A DNA stretch of 64,000 nt from JAACFF01 sp963701435 (GTDB taxonomy: Bacteria > Chloroflexota > Anaerolineae > Promineifilales > Promineifilaceae), in contig CAVPAL010000022.1 in assembly GCA_963701435.1 (NCBI GenBank), positions 147,493 through 211,492 on the forward strand, given 5' to 3'. Below the pieces are notes generated by a model. That model did no database searches. It saw only the letters and a list, made by a program, of their open reading frames with translations, and was not told the DNA's origin. Both the position numbers and the translations under genes were made by a program. Below, one piece after another: positions 17,586 through 27,813 of the stretch. Each line of letters starts with the position of its first letter. The stretch's first letter is position 1.

Positions 17586-18872
17586 TTACAGTTTGAGGTT
17601 GGTAAATGCCTTCAGGCCCGGATAAACGGCCGATTCCCCCAAATCATCTTCAATACGCAACAACTGGTTGTATTTGGCGACACGGTCGCTGCGCGCCGGC
17701 GCGCCGGTTTTGATCTGGCCGGCATTCAACGCCACAACCAAATCCGCAATTGTTGCATCTTCAGATTCACCGCTGCGATGTGAGACAACGGCCGTCCAAC
17801 CATGTCTTTGCACCAGTTCAACCGCAGCAATCGACTCAGTCAGAGAACCAATCTGGTTAACTTTACATAACAAGCTGTTCGCTGCATGACGCTCAAAACA
17901 CATATTAATCCGGCCGACATTCGTAACCAGCAAATCATCGCCCACAATTTGCAAACGATCCCCCAAACGTTCATTCATAATCGTCCAACTATCCCAATCA
18001 TCCTCGCTCAAACCATCTTCAATTGAAATGATAGGATACTTATCCAGCCAGGAAGCGTACAAATCAACCATTTCTGCGCCATTCAGAACCTTGCCTTCCG
18101 TTTTCAGGTGGTACAATCCATCCTTAAAAAATTCAGAGGAAGCCGGATCCATCGCCAGCATAACGTCGTCGCCCGGGTAGTAACCAGCTTTCTCGATTGC
18201 TTCCATGATCAAATCAAAGGCTTCAAAATTAGCTGAGACCTGGGGCGCAAAACCGCCCTCATCCCCCACCAGGGTACGATGACCTTTGCTGCCCAAAACT
18301 TTTTTCAAGGATTGATAAATCTCAGCGCCCCAACGCAGCCCTTCTCGAAAAGTGTCTGCGCCCACAGGCATAATCATAAATTCCTGCATGTCGGCGCCGC
18401 CGGGCGCATGCGTGCCGCCATTCATAATATTCATCATGGGAACAGGCAGCGTGCGGGCGTTAGTGCCGCCCAAATAACGATAAAGCGGCAATCCCACGCT
18501 GGCAGCAGCGGCGTGCGCCACCGCCAGAGATACTCCCAAAATCGCATTGGCGCCCAGACGACTCTTGTTCTCAGTGCCATCAAGCGCAATCATTGCTTCA
18601 TCAATGCCAACCTGGTCAGTAGGATCCCAGCCTTCAACAGCTTCAGCAATTTCGGTATTAACGGCTTCAACCGCTTGCAGCACGCCCTTACCGCCAAAGC
18701 GGTTTTTGTCGCCATCACGTTTTTCCCACGCCTCATGAACACCAGTTGATGCGCCAGAGGGAACAATAGCACGGCCAACCGAGCCATCGGCCAAAACAAC
18801 CTCAACCTCAACGGTTGGATTTCCACGAGAATCTAAAACTTCACGTCCATAAATGGATTCTATGTGATTCAT
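17586..18872 (-). CDS. eno: Enolase
   Basis: Enolase (2-phosphoglycerate to phosphoenolpyruvate, glycolysis), 428 residues, full length. Recognisable are GREVLDSRGNPTVEVEV at the N-terminus, the loop PSGASTGVHEAWEKRD, metal ligands around LAMDPASSEF and SIEDGLSEDDW, and the C-terminal signature SHRSGESEDATIADLVVA. The ATG at 18872 has AAGGAG upstream. An in-frame ATG 26 codons earlier is unlikely. The gap to clpP is only 28 bp, so the two genes probably share a transcript ending at the terminator after clpP. Confidence 0.97.
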   Translation of the reverse strand: MNHIESIYGREVLDSRGNPTVEVEVVLADGSVGRAIVPSGASTGVHEAWEKRDGDKNRFGGKGVLQAVEAVNTEIAEAVEGWDPTDQVGIDEAMIALDGTENKSRLGANAILGVSLAVAHAAAASVGLPLYRYLGGTNARTLPVPMMNIMNGGTHAPGGADMQEFMIMPVGADTFREGLRWGAEIYQSLKKVLGSKGHRTLVGDEGGFAPQVSANFEAFDLIMEAIEKAGYYPGDDVMLAMDPASSEFFKDGLYHLKTEGKVLNGAEMVDLYASWLDKYPIISIEDGLSEDDWDSWTIMNERLGDRLQIVGDDLLVTNVGRINMCFERHAANSLLCKVNQIGSLTESIAAVELVQRHGWTAVVSHRSGESEDATIADLVVALNAGQIKTGAPARSDRVAKYNQLLRIEDDLGESAVYPGLKAFTNLKL

Positions 18873-18972
18873 TTTTACTCCTTTTTCTCTATTCTCAATT
18901 CTCAAAGCCAAATATTTATCAAACTTAATATTACAACGAGAAATTGACATAAAGTATATCTTGCTGACTAGT

Positions 18973-19043
18973 CATGAGGAGTGAGCATCCTTAAATGCGG
19001 CCAGAGGCAACGAACCGGCATTTGAGAATGCCTTCCTCCTCAT
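18973..19043. repeat. Long imperfect hairpin in the eno / kinase divergent region
   Basis: ATGAGGAG near 18973 pairs with CTCCTCAT near 19036, and GCATCCTTAAATGC pairs imperfectly with GCATTTGAGAATGC. This is a 70-nt stem-loop between two divergent genes. Together with the repeat at 19070-19184 it makes up most of the 420-bp gap. Role unknown. Confidence 0.45.
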
Positions 19044-19069
19044 TTCAGCGCGAAGTCTCGTTATAGTAC

Positions 19070-19184
19070 CAGGTAAATTGCGAAAAGTCTTTTGAAATAA
19101 ACAGAACGCAAATTTGCGGTTTCCTTGGGAAATCCCCAAATTTCGTTTCGCAGGAATTCAAAAAAACTGTCTGGGAACTACCTG
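19070..19184. repeat. TTAGGTAA-bounded double-hairpin repeat, copy 2 (inverted)
   Basis: Read on the minus strand this aligns over its whole length with the 1567-1682 element, sharing blocks such as CCTGCGAAACGAAAT and TTATTTCAAAAGACTTTTCG. The terminal bases are degraded (CAGGTAAA instead of TTAGGTAAA). This copy lies between divergent rather than convergent genes. Confidence 0.75.
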
Positions 19185-19294
19185 CCTACTTGTTAGCATA
19201 TTAACTGAAATAAGGCAGCCTAATTGTCCCACGCAGAATATACAAAAGCCTGCAAATAATAGCAACCTCTAACAACCAATTAATTAGGCTTGCC

Positions 19295-21436
19295 ATGCAC
19301 GTACCGAATGGTTATAACATTGCTATTATGTTAAAACAACAAACATCTCCTCCAAACACACAGATGTTAAACTTGTGGCAAGCATTAAACAATGAATTAG
19401 CGCAGGTTTTTGATGCACATTTTGTGTGTGCAGCAATTGCGACCGAATTAGCTACCCATACCAAGACAATGACTGTGGTCGGGATTAGCGATCCACAACG
19501 CAATTATTATGATGTTTGGATATGCCAGGCCAACGGACAAATGAAACAAAAGCGTTGGTCAGGCGCAAAAGCCTCATTCGAGCCATTTATTGATGCGGGC
19601 AAAGCGATTTTTCTGGAAAAATTTGACCAGCCGGTTGCAGATTTAATTCAAAGTGAACTTTGGCTGCTGCCACATGACCATATTTTAGGAATTGCGCTGC
19701 CCTTCCCGGCTGCCTCCAAGCCAGTCACCTCACCAGGCGTTATTTGCCTGATCGATCACAATGAATCCTGTTTTATAGATGCAAATGATTTGGAGCAATT
19801 GGCCGTCAACATGACCGTGTTTCTCGATCGTGCTTACCTGCGCCATCAGGTAGACAGACAAGAAATTGAATTTGCCGTCATTTCCGATATCAGCCATACA
19901 CTCACTTCAACTTTAAGTCTGGAAAATGTGTTTAAATTGTTAACCGGAACGGTTCGTCGGACGATCAATGTTGAGTCGTTATCGGTCGGTTTGCGAGAGC
20001 CAACCACCGGAGATATTCGTTTTGTCGATCATTTAATGGGGGCAAAGTTTGAAAAAATGCCAACTATTCACCTCAAACGGGGACAGGGAATTGCCGGATG
20101 GGTGGCAGAAAATCGAGAACCGGTCATCATCAATGATACCTATGCGGATGAGCGCTTTTATAGTCGTGTTGATCGCCAATCAGGGTTCACAACCAAATCT
20201 ATGATCTGTGTTCCGTTGGAAGTTGAGGAACGTACAATTGGCGTATTACAAGCTATTAATCGCAACCTTGGGGAGTTCACGAGCCATGACCTGCGCCTAC
20301 TGCAGGCTATTGGGGGACCTTTAGCTGCCGCGATTGAAAATGCCCGCCTGCATGCCGACGTGCTTGCCGAAAAACGCCGCATCGAAACAATCTTCAGCAG
20401 CATGTCGGAAGGCATGTTAACCGTAAATTCCGCCGGCCTGATTACAAACAGCAATGACGCAATGGCGGCTTTACTACAAAAAGAGTTAGATTCATACCTG
20501 GGCAGCCAGGTTGATAAGATTGTTTTGCTGCAACCAGGTAATATAGATGGTTTCAGAAAAAGCGTGTATGAAACCGAAGATGATTATATTCAAATTGCAG
20601 CCGATTTAATTCAAAGTAATGGGGAGCTTGTCCCTGTTTTAGTCAGCGGCGCATCGGTTAAAAATGACCAGGGTGAAATTACTGAAATTATTTTTGCTTT
20701 TGGCGACCTGACACAAGTTCGCGAAGTTGAGCGGATGCGGGACGATTTTTTCCACGGCATTGTACATGAACTTCGCACGCCGTTGGCGACAATTTTGATG
20801 TACGCGCGGCTTTTGCGTGAAGGGAAAGCACGAGATGAGGAAAAAGCTGCCCGTTTTTTAGGCGTCATTGAACGTGAAAGTGACCGGCTGCAAAATATGG
20901 TCAGGCAAATGTTGCTGTTGGCCAAACAGGAGTCACGCGAATCGCAGCGCAGCCCTGAAGCAGTTTTAATCAACCCGATTTTGGAAGAATTACTACCGCC
21001 GCTTACGGATCAGGCTATTGAAAGAGGTCTGACTTTCATTCAGAAAGTTGAACCTGATTTACCGGCTGTTCTGGGCATTGTGGAAACGCTGCATTTAATC
21101 TTTAAAAATTTAATTGACAATGCAATTAAGTTCACTTTGTCCGGCAGCGTGCGGGTTAGCGCTTTTGCCGAGGGTGAAACTGTTATTTTACGCGTTGCAG
21201 ATGAGGGCATTGGGATTCCGCAACAGGCGCTTCCCAATTTATTCAAACGGTTTTATCGTACACAAACGGCCGTTGAGCGTGGCATCGCCGGAACCGGTCT
21301 GGGATTATACATGGTCAAGGAAAGTGTTGAACGCTTTGGCGGCACAATTCGGGCAGAAAGTCAGGAAGGCAAAGGTTCAACCTTTACGGTGATTCTACCA
21401 ACCGTCCAGGATTTTGGAACTAATTATTATGGATAA
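19295..21436 (+). CDS. GAF-GAF-PAS sensor histidine kinase
   Basis: A 713-residue cytosolic hybrid sensor kinase without receiver or transmembrane segments. In order it has a divergent GAF domain (about 30-190), a clear GAF domain (about 200-370; GQGIAGWVAENREPVIINDT, MICVPLEVEERTIGVLQ), a PAS domain (about 370-490), HisKA with the H-box HGIVHELRTPL (His near 492) and a HATPase domain with NLIDNAIKF (N box), DEGIGIPQQ and GTGLGLYMVKE. It would autophosphorylate and pass phosphate to an unknown regulator; no response regulator is nearby. The stop overlaps the next start by 8 nt, coupling it to a cysteine desulfurase. This is an unusual pairing that could link sensing to Fe-S or thiolation status. 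A second ATG exists at 19328. Confidence 0.9.
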   Translation: MHVPNGYNIAIMLKQQTSPPNTQMLNLWQALNNELAQVFDAHFVCAAIATELATHTKTMTVVGISDPQRNYYDVWICQANGQMKQKRWSGAKASFEPFIDAGKAIFLEKFDQPVADLIQSELWLLPHDHILGIALPFPAASKPVTSPGVICLIDHNESCFIDANDLEQLAVNMTVFLDRAYLRHQVDRQEIEFAVISDISHTLTSTLSLENVFKLLTGTVRRTINVESLSVGLREPTTGDIRFVDHLMGAKFEKMPTIHLKRGQGIAGWVAENREPVIINDTYADERFYSRVDRQSGFTTKSMICVPLEVEERTIGVLQAINRNLGEFTSHDLRLLQAIGGPLAAAIENARLHADVLAEKRRIETIFSSMSEGMLTVNSAGLITNSNDAMAALLQKELDSYLGSQVDKIVLLQPGNIDGFRKSVYETEDDYIQIAADLIQSNGELVPVLVSGASVKNDQGEITEIIFAFGDLTQVREVERMRDDFFHGIVHELRTPLATILMYARLLREGKARDEEKAARFLGVIERESDRLQNMVRQMLLLAKQESRESQRSPEAVLINPILEELLPPLTDQAIERGLTFIQKVEPDLPAVLGIVETLHLIFKNLIDNAIKFTLSGSVRVSAFAEGETVILRVADEGIGIPQQALPNLFKRFYRTQTAVERGIAGTGLGLYMVKESVERFGGTIRAESQEGKGSTFTVILPTVQDFGTNYYG

Positions 21437-22610
21437 ACAATATATTTACCTCGACCATGGCGCTTCAACTCCGCTTGATCCGCGCGTTTTAGAAGCTATG
21501 CAGCCGTATTGGTCAGATGTGTATGGCAACACTTCATCCTACCACGCATACGGCCGTTCCGCTGCAGCCGCACTCAAAAAAGCGCGTGAAACAGTGGCTG
21601 CCCAAATCAATGCGCAACCAGATGAAATTGTTTTCACTGGCTGCGGCTCAGAGAGTGACAATTTAGCTTTACGCGGCGCCATGTGGGCCGCCCGCGCTCA
21701 AAATCAGGGCAATCACCTGATAACCAGCAGTATTGAACACAGCGCTATCAGCGAAACGGCCGTTCAGCTACGCGACTTGTTCGGCTTTGAGTTAACCATA
21801 TTGCCGGTGGACGCCTTTGGCCAAATCAAACTTTCGGATTTGGAAGAGGCAGTCCGACCTGACACAGTTCTCATCAGCATTATGGCCGCAAACAACGAAA
21901 TCGGCGCTTTGCAGCCGGTGGAAGCAATTGGGGAAATTGCCCGCGCCCATGATATATTATTCCACAGCGATGCCATTCAAGCGATGGCGACGCAACCGTG
22001 GGATATGGCCGCCATGCCTGTTGATCTGCTCAGTATCGCGCCGCATAAGTTTTATGGCCCTAAAGGAGTTGGTATTTTGTATGTGCGGGCCGGCATTCAA
22101 TTGGAATCCATTTTAACCGGCGGAGGACAGGAAAACGGCCGTCGCGCCGGAACAGTGAATGTACCTTTTGCAGTTGGCGCAGCAAAGGCGCTGCAGCTTG
22201 CTGTGACAAATCAGGCTGAGGCTGTGGCGCATTACCAGACGCTGCGTAACCAGTTGATTGAAGGTATTCTGACGGCTTTTCCTGATGATTGCCGCCTTAC
22301 GGGACATCCAGAAGAGCGCCTGCCGCACAATGCCAGCTTTGCATTTCGGGGCATATCCGGCAACGATCTCTTAATGCATCTGGACATGGCTGGTATCTTA
22401 GCCAGCAGCGGCTCCGCATGCAGCAGCGGAAATCCCAAACCTTCCGCTGTTTTGGAAGCGATTGGTCTCGATTCTAACTGGACAAAAGGCGGGCTGCGCC
22501 TGACGGTAGGCAAACAAAATACACCCGCCGAGATCGATATTGTACTGGAGAAGCTGCCAGGCATCATTGAGAAACTGCAAAAAATCAACGCATATACCTT
22601 ATCAGTTTAA
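21429..22610 (+). CDS. Cysteine desulfurase (NifS/IscS family)
   Basis: A PLP enzyme of about 393 residues that removes sulfur from cysteine as an enzyme-bound persulfide for Fe-S cluster assembly or tRNA thiolation. Seen are the N-terminal YLDHGASTPLDPRVLEAM, the PLP lysine in APHKFYGPKGVG (near residue 206), GGGQENGRRAGTVN, and the persulfide cysteine in SSGSACSSGNP (near residue 330). The short Cys loop fits the IscS/group I-like type. I use the ATG at 21429 within the end of the kinase gene. It is followed after 33 nt by mnmA, a known acceptor pathway of this sulfur, so an operon kinase-desulfurase-mnmA is likely. Confidence 0.93.
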   Translation: MDKQYIYLDHGASTPLDPRVLEAMQPYWSDVYGNTSSYHAYGRSAAAALKKARETVAAQINAQPDEIVFTGCGSESDNLALRGAMWAARAQNQGNHLITSSIEHSAISETAVQLRDLFGFELTILPVDAFGQIKLSDLEEAVRPDTVLISIMAANNEIGALQPVEAIGEIARAHDILFHSDAIQAMATQPWDMAAMPVDLLSIAPHKFYGPKGVGILYVRAGIQLESILTGGGQENGRRAGTVNVPFAVGAAKALQLAVTNQAEAVAHYQTLRNQLIEGILTAFPDDCRLTGHPEERLPHNASFAFRGISGNDLLMHLDMAGILASSGSACSSGNPKPSAVLEAIGLDSNWTKGGLRLTVGKQNTPAEIDIVLEKLPGIIEKLQKINAYTLSV

Positions 22611-22643
22611 AGGGTTCTCTTGAGGTAAAGAGTTTAATTTGTG

Positions 22644-23774
22644 ATGCAATCAGGAATGAAGCATTCCCAGGCCAGGAAACGAGTTGTTGTTGCCATGAGC
22701 GGCGGCGTTGACAGCTCAGTTGCAGCCGCCTTGTTGGTAGAACGCGGCTTTGAGGTTGTGGGCATGATGATGCGCTTGTGGAGTGAGCCTGCGCGCGGCG
22801 CTCAAGCGCCCGTCAATCGCTGCTGTACGCCCGACCAGATGGCGGACGCGCGCCGGGTCGCTGAGCATTTGAACATCCCATTCTATGTGATTGATGTACA
22901 GGATTATTTCCGCAAAACGATTGTACAATTTTTTATCGACGAACACGTAAACGGCCGTACTCCCAATCCATGCATCGAGTGTAATCGCCAGATTCGTTTT
23001 TCACATTTGCTCAACCATGCGCTTGCGTTAGACGCCGACTATCTTGCTACCGGCCATTATGCCCGCGTTCATCACCACAACAATGAATATCAACTGCTGC
23101 GTGGGATTGACCCCAACAAAGATCAATCCTATGTCCTGCACGTGCTTACTCAGAAAAAACTCGCCCAGGTTCTTTTCCCGGTAGGCGCCTACACCAAACA
23201 GCATGTGCGTGACATGGCGAGAAAGTTTGCGCTGCCGGTCGCCGCCAAACAAGAAAGTCAGGACTTGTGTTTTCTAGGCGATGGTGATTATCGCCGCTTT
23301 CTGCGTGAGTTTAACCCGCAGGTAAACAACCCTGGTCCGATTCTAAATCACAATGGCAAAGAATTAGGCCAGCATACAGGCCTGGCTTTTTACACAATTG
23401 GCCAGCGCAAAGGTTTGGGAATTTCCACGCCTGAGCCGGTATATGTGCTGCAAAAAGATGTTGACCGTAATGCATTGGTTGTGGGGCCAAGAGAAGCCTT
23501 GGGTAAACAAAACTTAATTGCAGAGGATGTCAATTGGATTGCGGGCAAACCACCTTCACAACTGTTTCAGGCAGAGGTTAAAATTCGCTACAAAGCGCCG
23601 GCGGCCTATGCAAAGGTAGCAGATTTGGGAAACGGCCGTGTCCAGATCACATTTGAAAACCCTGTATTCGGTATCACTCCCGGACAGGGCGCCGTCATTT
23701 ATGCAGGAGAGCGATGCCTTGCTGGTGGGATAATCACCTCCGGCGGCAACAATAACAACGGAGCCACATCATGA
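22644..23774 (+). CDS. mnmA: tRNA 2-thiouridylase MnmA
   Basis: MnmA thiolates U34 of Lys, Glu and Gln tRNAs using ATP and sulfur passed from a cysteine desulfurase. The PP-loop SGGVDSSVAA is near the N-terminus; the catalytic cysteines lie in TPNPCIECNRQIRF and in QDLCFLGDGDYRRFL, and GQRKGLG marks the C-terminal domain. About 376 residues, full length. The preceding desulfurase gene is the expected sulfur donor. GTG (22641) and ATG (22644) are adjacent, and a further ATG lies at 22656. The stop overlaps the start of the next small gene (ATGA). Confidence 0.95.
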   Translation: MQSGMKHSQARKRVVVAMSGGVDSSVAAALLVERGFEVVGMMMRLWSEPARGAQAPVNRCCTPDQMADARRVAEHLNIPFYVIDVQDYFRKTIVQFFIDEHVNGRTPNPCIECNRQIRFSHLLNHALALDADYLATGHYARVHHHNNEYQLLRGIDPNKDQSYVLHVLTQKKLAQVLFPVGAYTKQHVRDMARKFALPVAAKQESQDLCFLGDGDYRRFLREFNPQVNNPGPILNHNGKELGQHTGLAFYTIGQRKGLGISTPEPVYVLQKDVDRNALVVGPREALGKQNLIAEDVNWIAGKPPSQLFQAEVKIRYKAPAAYAKVADLGNGRVQITFENPVFGITPGQGAVIYAGERCLAGGIITSGGNNNNGATS

Positions 23775-24049
23775 TCGGCGCTGCCTCCACCGTTATTCTC
23801 AGCTTTCTCCTCGCGACAGGTTATGGCGCTGCCTTTCACTTTATTGTAGGCGGCCCGGCGCGACACCTGCTGCTCTATCTGCCCGCAGCCTGGATAGGTT
23901 TTATCATTGGCCATTATGCCGGCAAAACGCTGGAGATTGAATTGTTTCAATTAGGAACATTGAACCTTTTCAGCGCCAGCCTGGGCTCCTGGTCGGCGCT
24001 AATTTTCAGTTGGTGGCTGGTTCATCCTGGTGAAGATGAAACAACCTGA
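23771..24049 (+). CDS. Small hypothetical membrane protein coupled to mnmA
   Basis: A 92-residue protein with three hydrophobic segments (residues about 5-25, 30-50 and 58-82) ending in an acidic tail (HPGEDETT). I do not recognise a family. Its ATG overlaps the mnmA stop by 4 nt, so it is translated from the same message. Low complexity and size argue for a membrane accessory protein rather than an enzyme. Confidence 0.6.
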   Translation: MIGAASTVILSFLLATGYGAAFHFIVGGPARHLLLYLPAAWIGFIIGHYAGKTLEIELFQLGTLNLFSASLGSWSALIFSWWLVHPGEDETT

Positions 24050-24178
24050 TTCGTGGTCTTGTCAATCCAAGACCATTGCGACCATGTAACCGTCTTTGCG
24101 CCGGTCCGATGTCATTCCTGTCCCGGCGCCCGGCGCTTTTAAACTAGATTTGTTCAATATAAATGATATAATTATACA

Positions 24179-26964
24179 ATGTTGAGCAGCACAAAAGGAT
24201 CGGACATCACTATTTTAAACGCCAAGCTCCACCGGCCGCGGGTGACAAGAGACCTGATCGTGCGCCCGCGCCTGCTGGCGTTGCTTGATGCCGGCCTGGC
24301 GAGGCCACTAGCCGTTGTCGTTGCTCCGGCCGGATTCGGCAAATCAACGCTCGTGAGTTCGTGGATCGAAGCATTGGCGGCCGACAAGCGCCCCGGTATT
24401 ACTCTTTTGCCAACCGCCTGGCTGTCGCTGGACGAAAGCGATAGCGATCCCAACGTTTTCCTGCATTATTTTATTTGCGCGCTGCGAACGATCTTTCCTG
24501 GCGCTGCCCCTAAAACTCTGGAGCTGCTCACCGCCCAACAGCAGCCGCCGCTCAGCGCTCTGGCCGGCGCCCTATGTAACGAGATCGAAGGTTTGCCCTC
24601 GAGGTTCATCATGGTTCTGGACGACGCCCATACACTGCACGGCCAGGGCGTATTTGATTGTCTGAGCAATTGGTCGCGCCACTGGCCGCGTCCAATGCAC
24701 CTGGTATTAGTGTCGCGGCTCAACCCGCCTCTACCGCTGATCAACTTGCGCGCCAAGGGTCAGGTGATGGAAATCCGTTCACGTGACCTGCGCTTCACTG
24801 CCCCTGAAACGGCCGCATACCTGTGCCAGACTTTGGGAATTTCCGTTGAAGGCGCCGCGCTGGCGACACTACACCAAAAAATGGAAGGCTGGATTACGGG
24901 TCTGAAGCTGGCCACGCTTTCACCAGAAACGCGGGACAATCTTGCTCTCCAGCCGCAAGATGTGATCGCTGGCGACGCGCACGTTGCCGACTTCCTGATC
25001 GAAGAGGTTCTGCTGCGGCAGCCGGTCGCCATTCAGCGGTTTTTGCTCCAGATATCAATCAACAGGCAGTTCTGCGAGTCGCTGTGCGTGGCCTTGCTGG
25101 GCGACCGGGATCCCGACCTCGACGTACGCCACTGTCTCGATTACCTTGAAGCCAACGAGCTATTCTTGACCGATATGGACAACCGGCGCGAATGGTACCG
25201 TCTGCATCAGATGTTTCGTGACCTATTGCGGCGCAAGCTGCGGCGCGAGATGGGCGAAGAGGCGGTGGTTGATCTACATGTCCGGGCTGCGCGCTGGTAC
25301 GCCGCGCATGGCCTGCTGGATCAGGCGCTGCATCATGCCCTGGAAGGCAAGAACCTGGCGTTAGCCACGCAGATCATGCAGCAGGGTATTTGCGACGTAC
25401 TCAACCGTACAGATCGGCCACGGCTGGAACGCTGGCTCCAGATGTTGCCCTATGAGATCATTCTCCAGCAGCCGGAACTGCTGATCATGTGTGCGTGGGG
25501 CCACGCTTTACGCTGGGAACTCGACCAGGCGCTGCATGCGGCCGAGCAGGCGGAAGCGCTGCTGGATGATATCGAGACCACAGTTCAGCCGGATAAGGAG
25601 GCAGTTCTGCGAGGTCAGATTGCCGTGTTGAAAAGCCAGGCGGCCTATTTCAGCAATCAACCGGAGCGTGCCGTTACCCTTTGCCGGGATGCACTTGCGC
25701 TTTTGCCCGCAGGAATGGCATTATGTGCGCGGCGTCGCGAGCAATCTTCCTGGGCATCAGTCTCTACGCCGGCGGCCATATTGCCGAAGCCGAGCGCTTC
25801 CTGACGGACGCAATATGCAGCGGCCACAGACAAGGCTTACGGCTACCCACAGCGGGTGCTGCTGACGCTGGCGCTTAACGCGCTCCAGTCTGGCCAGTTT
25901 AAGACAGCCCAGCGAACCGCACAAGTCATGTTAGACCAGTCAAAGCAAAATGGCCTTGCTTTGTCCCAGGGCTGGGCTCATTATCTTCTCGGCTACGTGC
26001 ATTATCATTGGAACGACCTTGAGGCGGCCGAACAACATTTTGCGGCGACAGTCGACCTGCGCTATACAACGCAACTGCTCGTCGCACGCAATGGGACGGT
26101 TGGTTTAGCGGCAGTTTATCAGGCTCAAGGCAAGGACGCCGCCGCGATAGCCACGATTGACGATCTGAGCCAGTTTGATTTTGAGTTATACGGGCGAGAA
26201 AAAACCTCGACGGCCGCTGCTCGGGCGCATCTGCTTTTCAGGCAGGGTGATCTTGATGGGGCTGACCAGTGGTCAGAACAAGTCATCTTGCCGCCCCGCG
26301 ATCAGCCGTTGCTGCCCTGGATGGATTGGCCGCTGTTGAACCGGGTTGCTGTACTCATTGCCCGGAATACGCCGGCGGACATTGCAGCGGCCCATAACGC
26401 TCTGGATGTCTTGGATGAGATCGCCGTGCGCACCCATAGCACCCGCACCAGGGTCGAGATCCTGGCCCTGCGTGCCCTGGGCCAAATGGCCCAGGGCGAT
26501 GTCGTCGCTGCCAGACACTCCCTGATTCGAGTCGGTCTTGCTCTCGCGGCGCGCCGGGCATATCCGTGTTTATGTCGATCTTGGATCGTCCATGCAAAAG
26601 CTGCTGCGTCAAATTGCTCGGGCATCCCCAAGTGGCCAGAACCGTTAGCACAATCCTGAGTGCTTTTAAAGTAACTGCTGAAACCGGCGTAATCGAAACC
26701 GCTGCGACGAACTCTATGGGCCAAAATGGCCAAGGATCAACATCCGCAGACCACACATTGCCAGAACCTCTAACCGCCCGCGAGCTGGAAGTCCTGACGC
26801 TGTTGGCTGAACCGATGAGCCTAGCCGAAATCTCGGGGCAGTTGAACATCGCCCACAGTACCGCCAAACGCCACTCGATCAATTTGTATGAGAAGCTCGG
26901 CATTCATTCACGCTGGGAGGCCGTTGCCACAGCGGTCGAACTCGGCATCTTACCCCCTCGCTAA
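24179..26964 (+). CDS. MalT-like ATP-dependent LuxR regulator, five frameshifts
   Basis: A large signal-transducing STAND regulator of about 925 residues after correction. It has an N-terminal ATPase with AKLHRPRVTRDLIVRPRL and Walker A VAPAGFGKSTLV (near residue 50), VLDDAHTLH as Walker B, then a winged-helix region, TPR-like repeats, and a C-terminal LuxR HTH (PLTARELEVLTLLAEPMS, 26767-26950). It is interrupted by single-base insertions near 25692, 25752, 25817, 26535 and 26647, and every frame continues the paralog-like sequence. The intact reading is probably functional if the indels are sequencing errors. TATAAT at 24167-24172 is only 6 nt from the ATG, suggesting a leaderless transcript. 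It contains no ACGGCCGT octamer, unlike neighbours. A paralog is at 45016-47728. Confidence 0.85.
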
Positions 26965-27079
26965 TCATCTTGTCCAACACTGGCTCCACCTCGGGAGTCA
27001 GAAAATACACCGCTTCTACACCACAAAATACACCGCCAGGGTGGTAGTCCTGCCTGCGCCAATAGTGTAAGCTGTAATC

Positions 27080-27631
27080 ATGAAAATGCTGCCGCCAGAC
27101 TATTCCGTTTTATTTGACTATCCGGCTACCTACCGGATAGTCGTTTATGGCAGGCTGGCTCGCAGCTTGTCGGACCGTCTGGAAGGGATGGCGATCAATC
27201 AGGTGGATAACGACGATGGAACGGCCGTGTCTGTGCTGTTTGGCGAGCTACCAGATCAGTCAGCCTTGGCCGGCATCTTGTATTCACTTTACGAACTGCA
27301 TATGGTGTTGATCGGCGTGGAAAAGATTCCATCTAGTGAGTTATTAAGCCAGCCTGGACCCTCTGTCAATTTCTGGGCTGATCAAACAACCATTAATCAA
27401 GGGCAATGTGCAACGCTGCGTTGGAATGTGAATAACATTCAAGCTGTTTGGGTTTATCCTCAAGGCGAAGATTACACCCAATATCCAGCAACCGAACAGA
27501 GCAGTCAGCAGGTTTGCCCCGCTGAAACCACCACCTATGAAATGCGAGTGCAGCTTGTTGATGGTGCAGTCCAAATCCAGCAAGTGACGATTACGGTAAA
27601 TCAGGGCAATCCTCTGGTCAATACAAATTGA
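27080..27631 (+). CDS. Small partner protein of MalT-like regulator, with Ig-like C-terminal domain
   Basis: A 183-residue protein of unknown function. Residues 1-90 form a domain shared with the protein at 47863-48168, with common pattern FD-P--YRI-V-G-L, RL--M-I, GE--DQ-AL-G-LY-LY. Residues about 95-175 look like a beta-sandwich domain (VNFWADQTTINQGQCATLRW, YEMRVQLVDG), similar to Ig-like modules in Chloroflexota surface proteins, with two cysteines that might pair. No signal peptide is visible. In both places the gene follows a MalT-like LuxR regulator, so the domain is probably connected to it. A decayed third copy lies at 29470-29640. Confidence 0.65.
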   Translation: MKMLPPDYSVLFDYPATYRIVVYGRLARSLSDRLEGMAINQVDNDDGTAVSVLFGELPDQSALAGILYSLYELHMVLIGVEKIPSSELLSQPGPSVNFWADQTTINQGQCATLRWNVNNIQAVWVYPQGEDYTQYPATEQSSQQVCPAETTTYEMRVQLVDGAVQIQQVTITVNQGNPLVNTN

Positions 27632-27702
27632 GCGACAGCCAACTTGTTCTCTTTGGTCAAGGGGGCGCAGAAATCTTGCGCTTTAACGGCTAAGGCTCTT
27701 AA

Positions 27703-27760
27703 GAGATTGGGCCAATTTACATCCATCATAGTGTACATTACCAGAGAAATTGGCCCAATC
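27703..27760. promoter_or_regulatory. 15-bp perfect inverted repeat upstream of Lys-rich HTH gene
   Basis: AGATTGGGCCAATTT at 27703-27717 is exactly inverted at 27746-27760, with a 28-nt loop. No T-run follows. It lies 54 bp upstream of the lysine-rich HTH protein and could be an operator, or a terminator for the gene before it. It is the main content of the 180-bp gap. Confidence 0.5.
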
Positions 27761-27813
27761 TATACAAAATAAATAGTTCAAAATCTAAACAAATAGCGGA
27801 GAGAAAAAACCAA

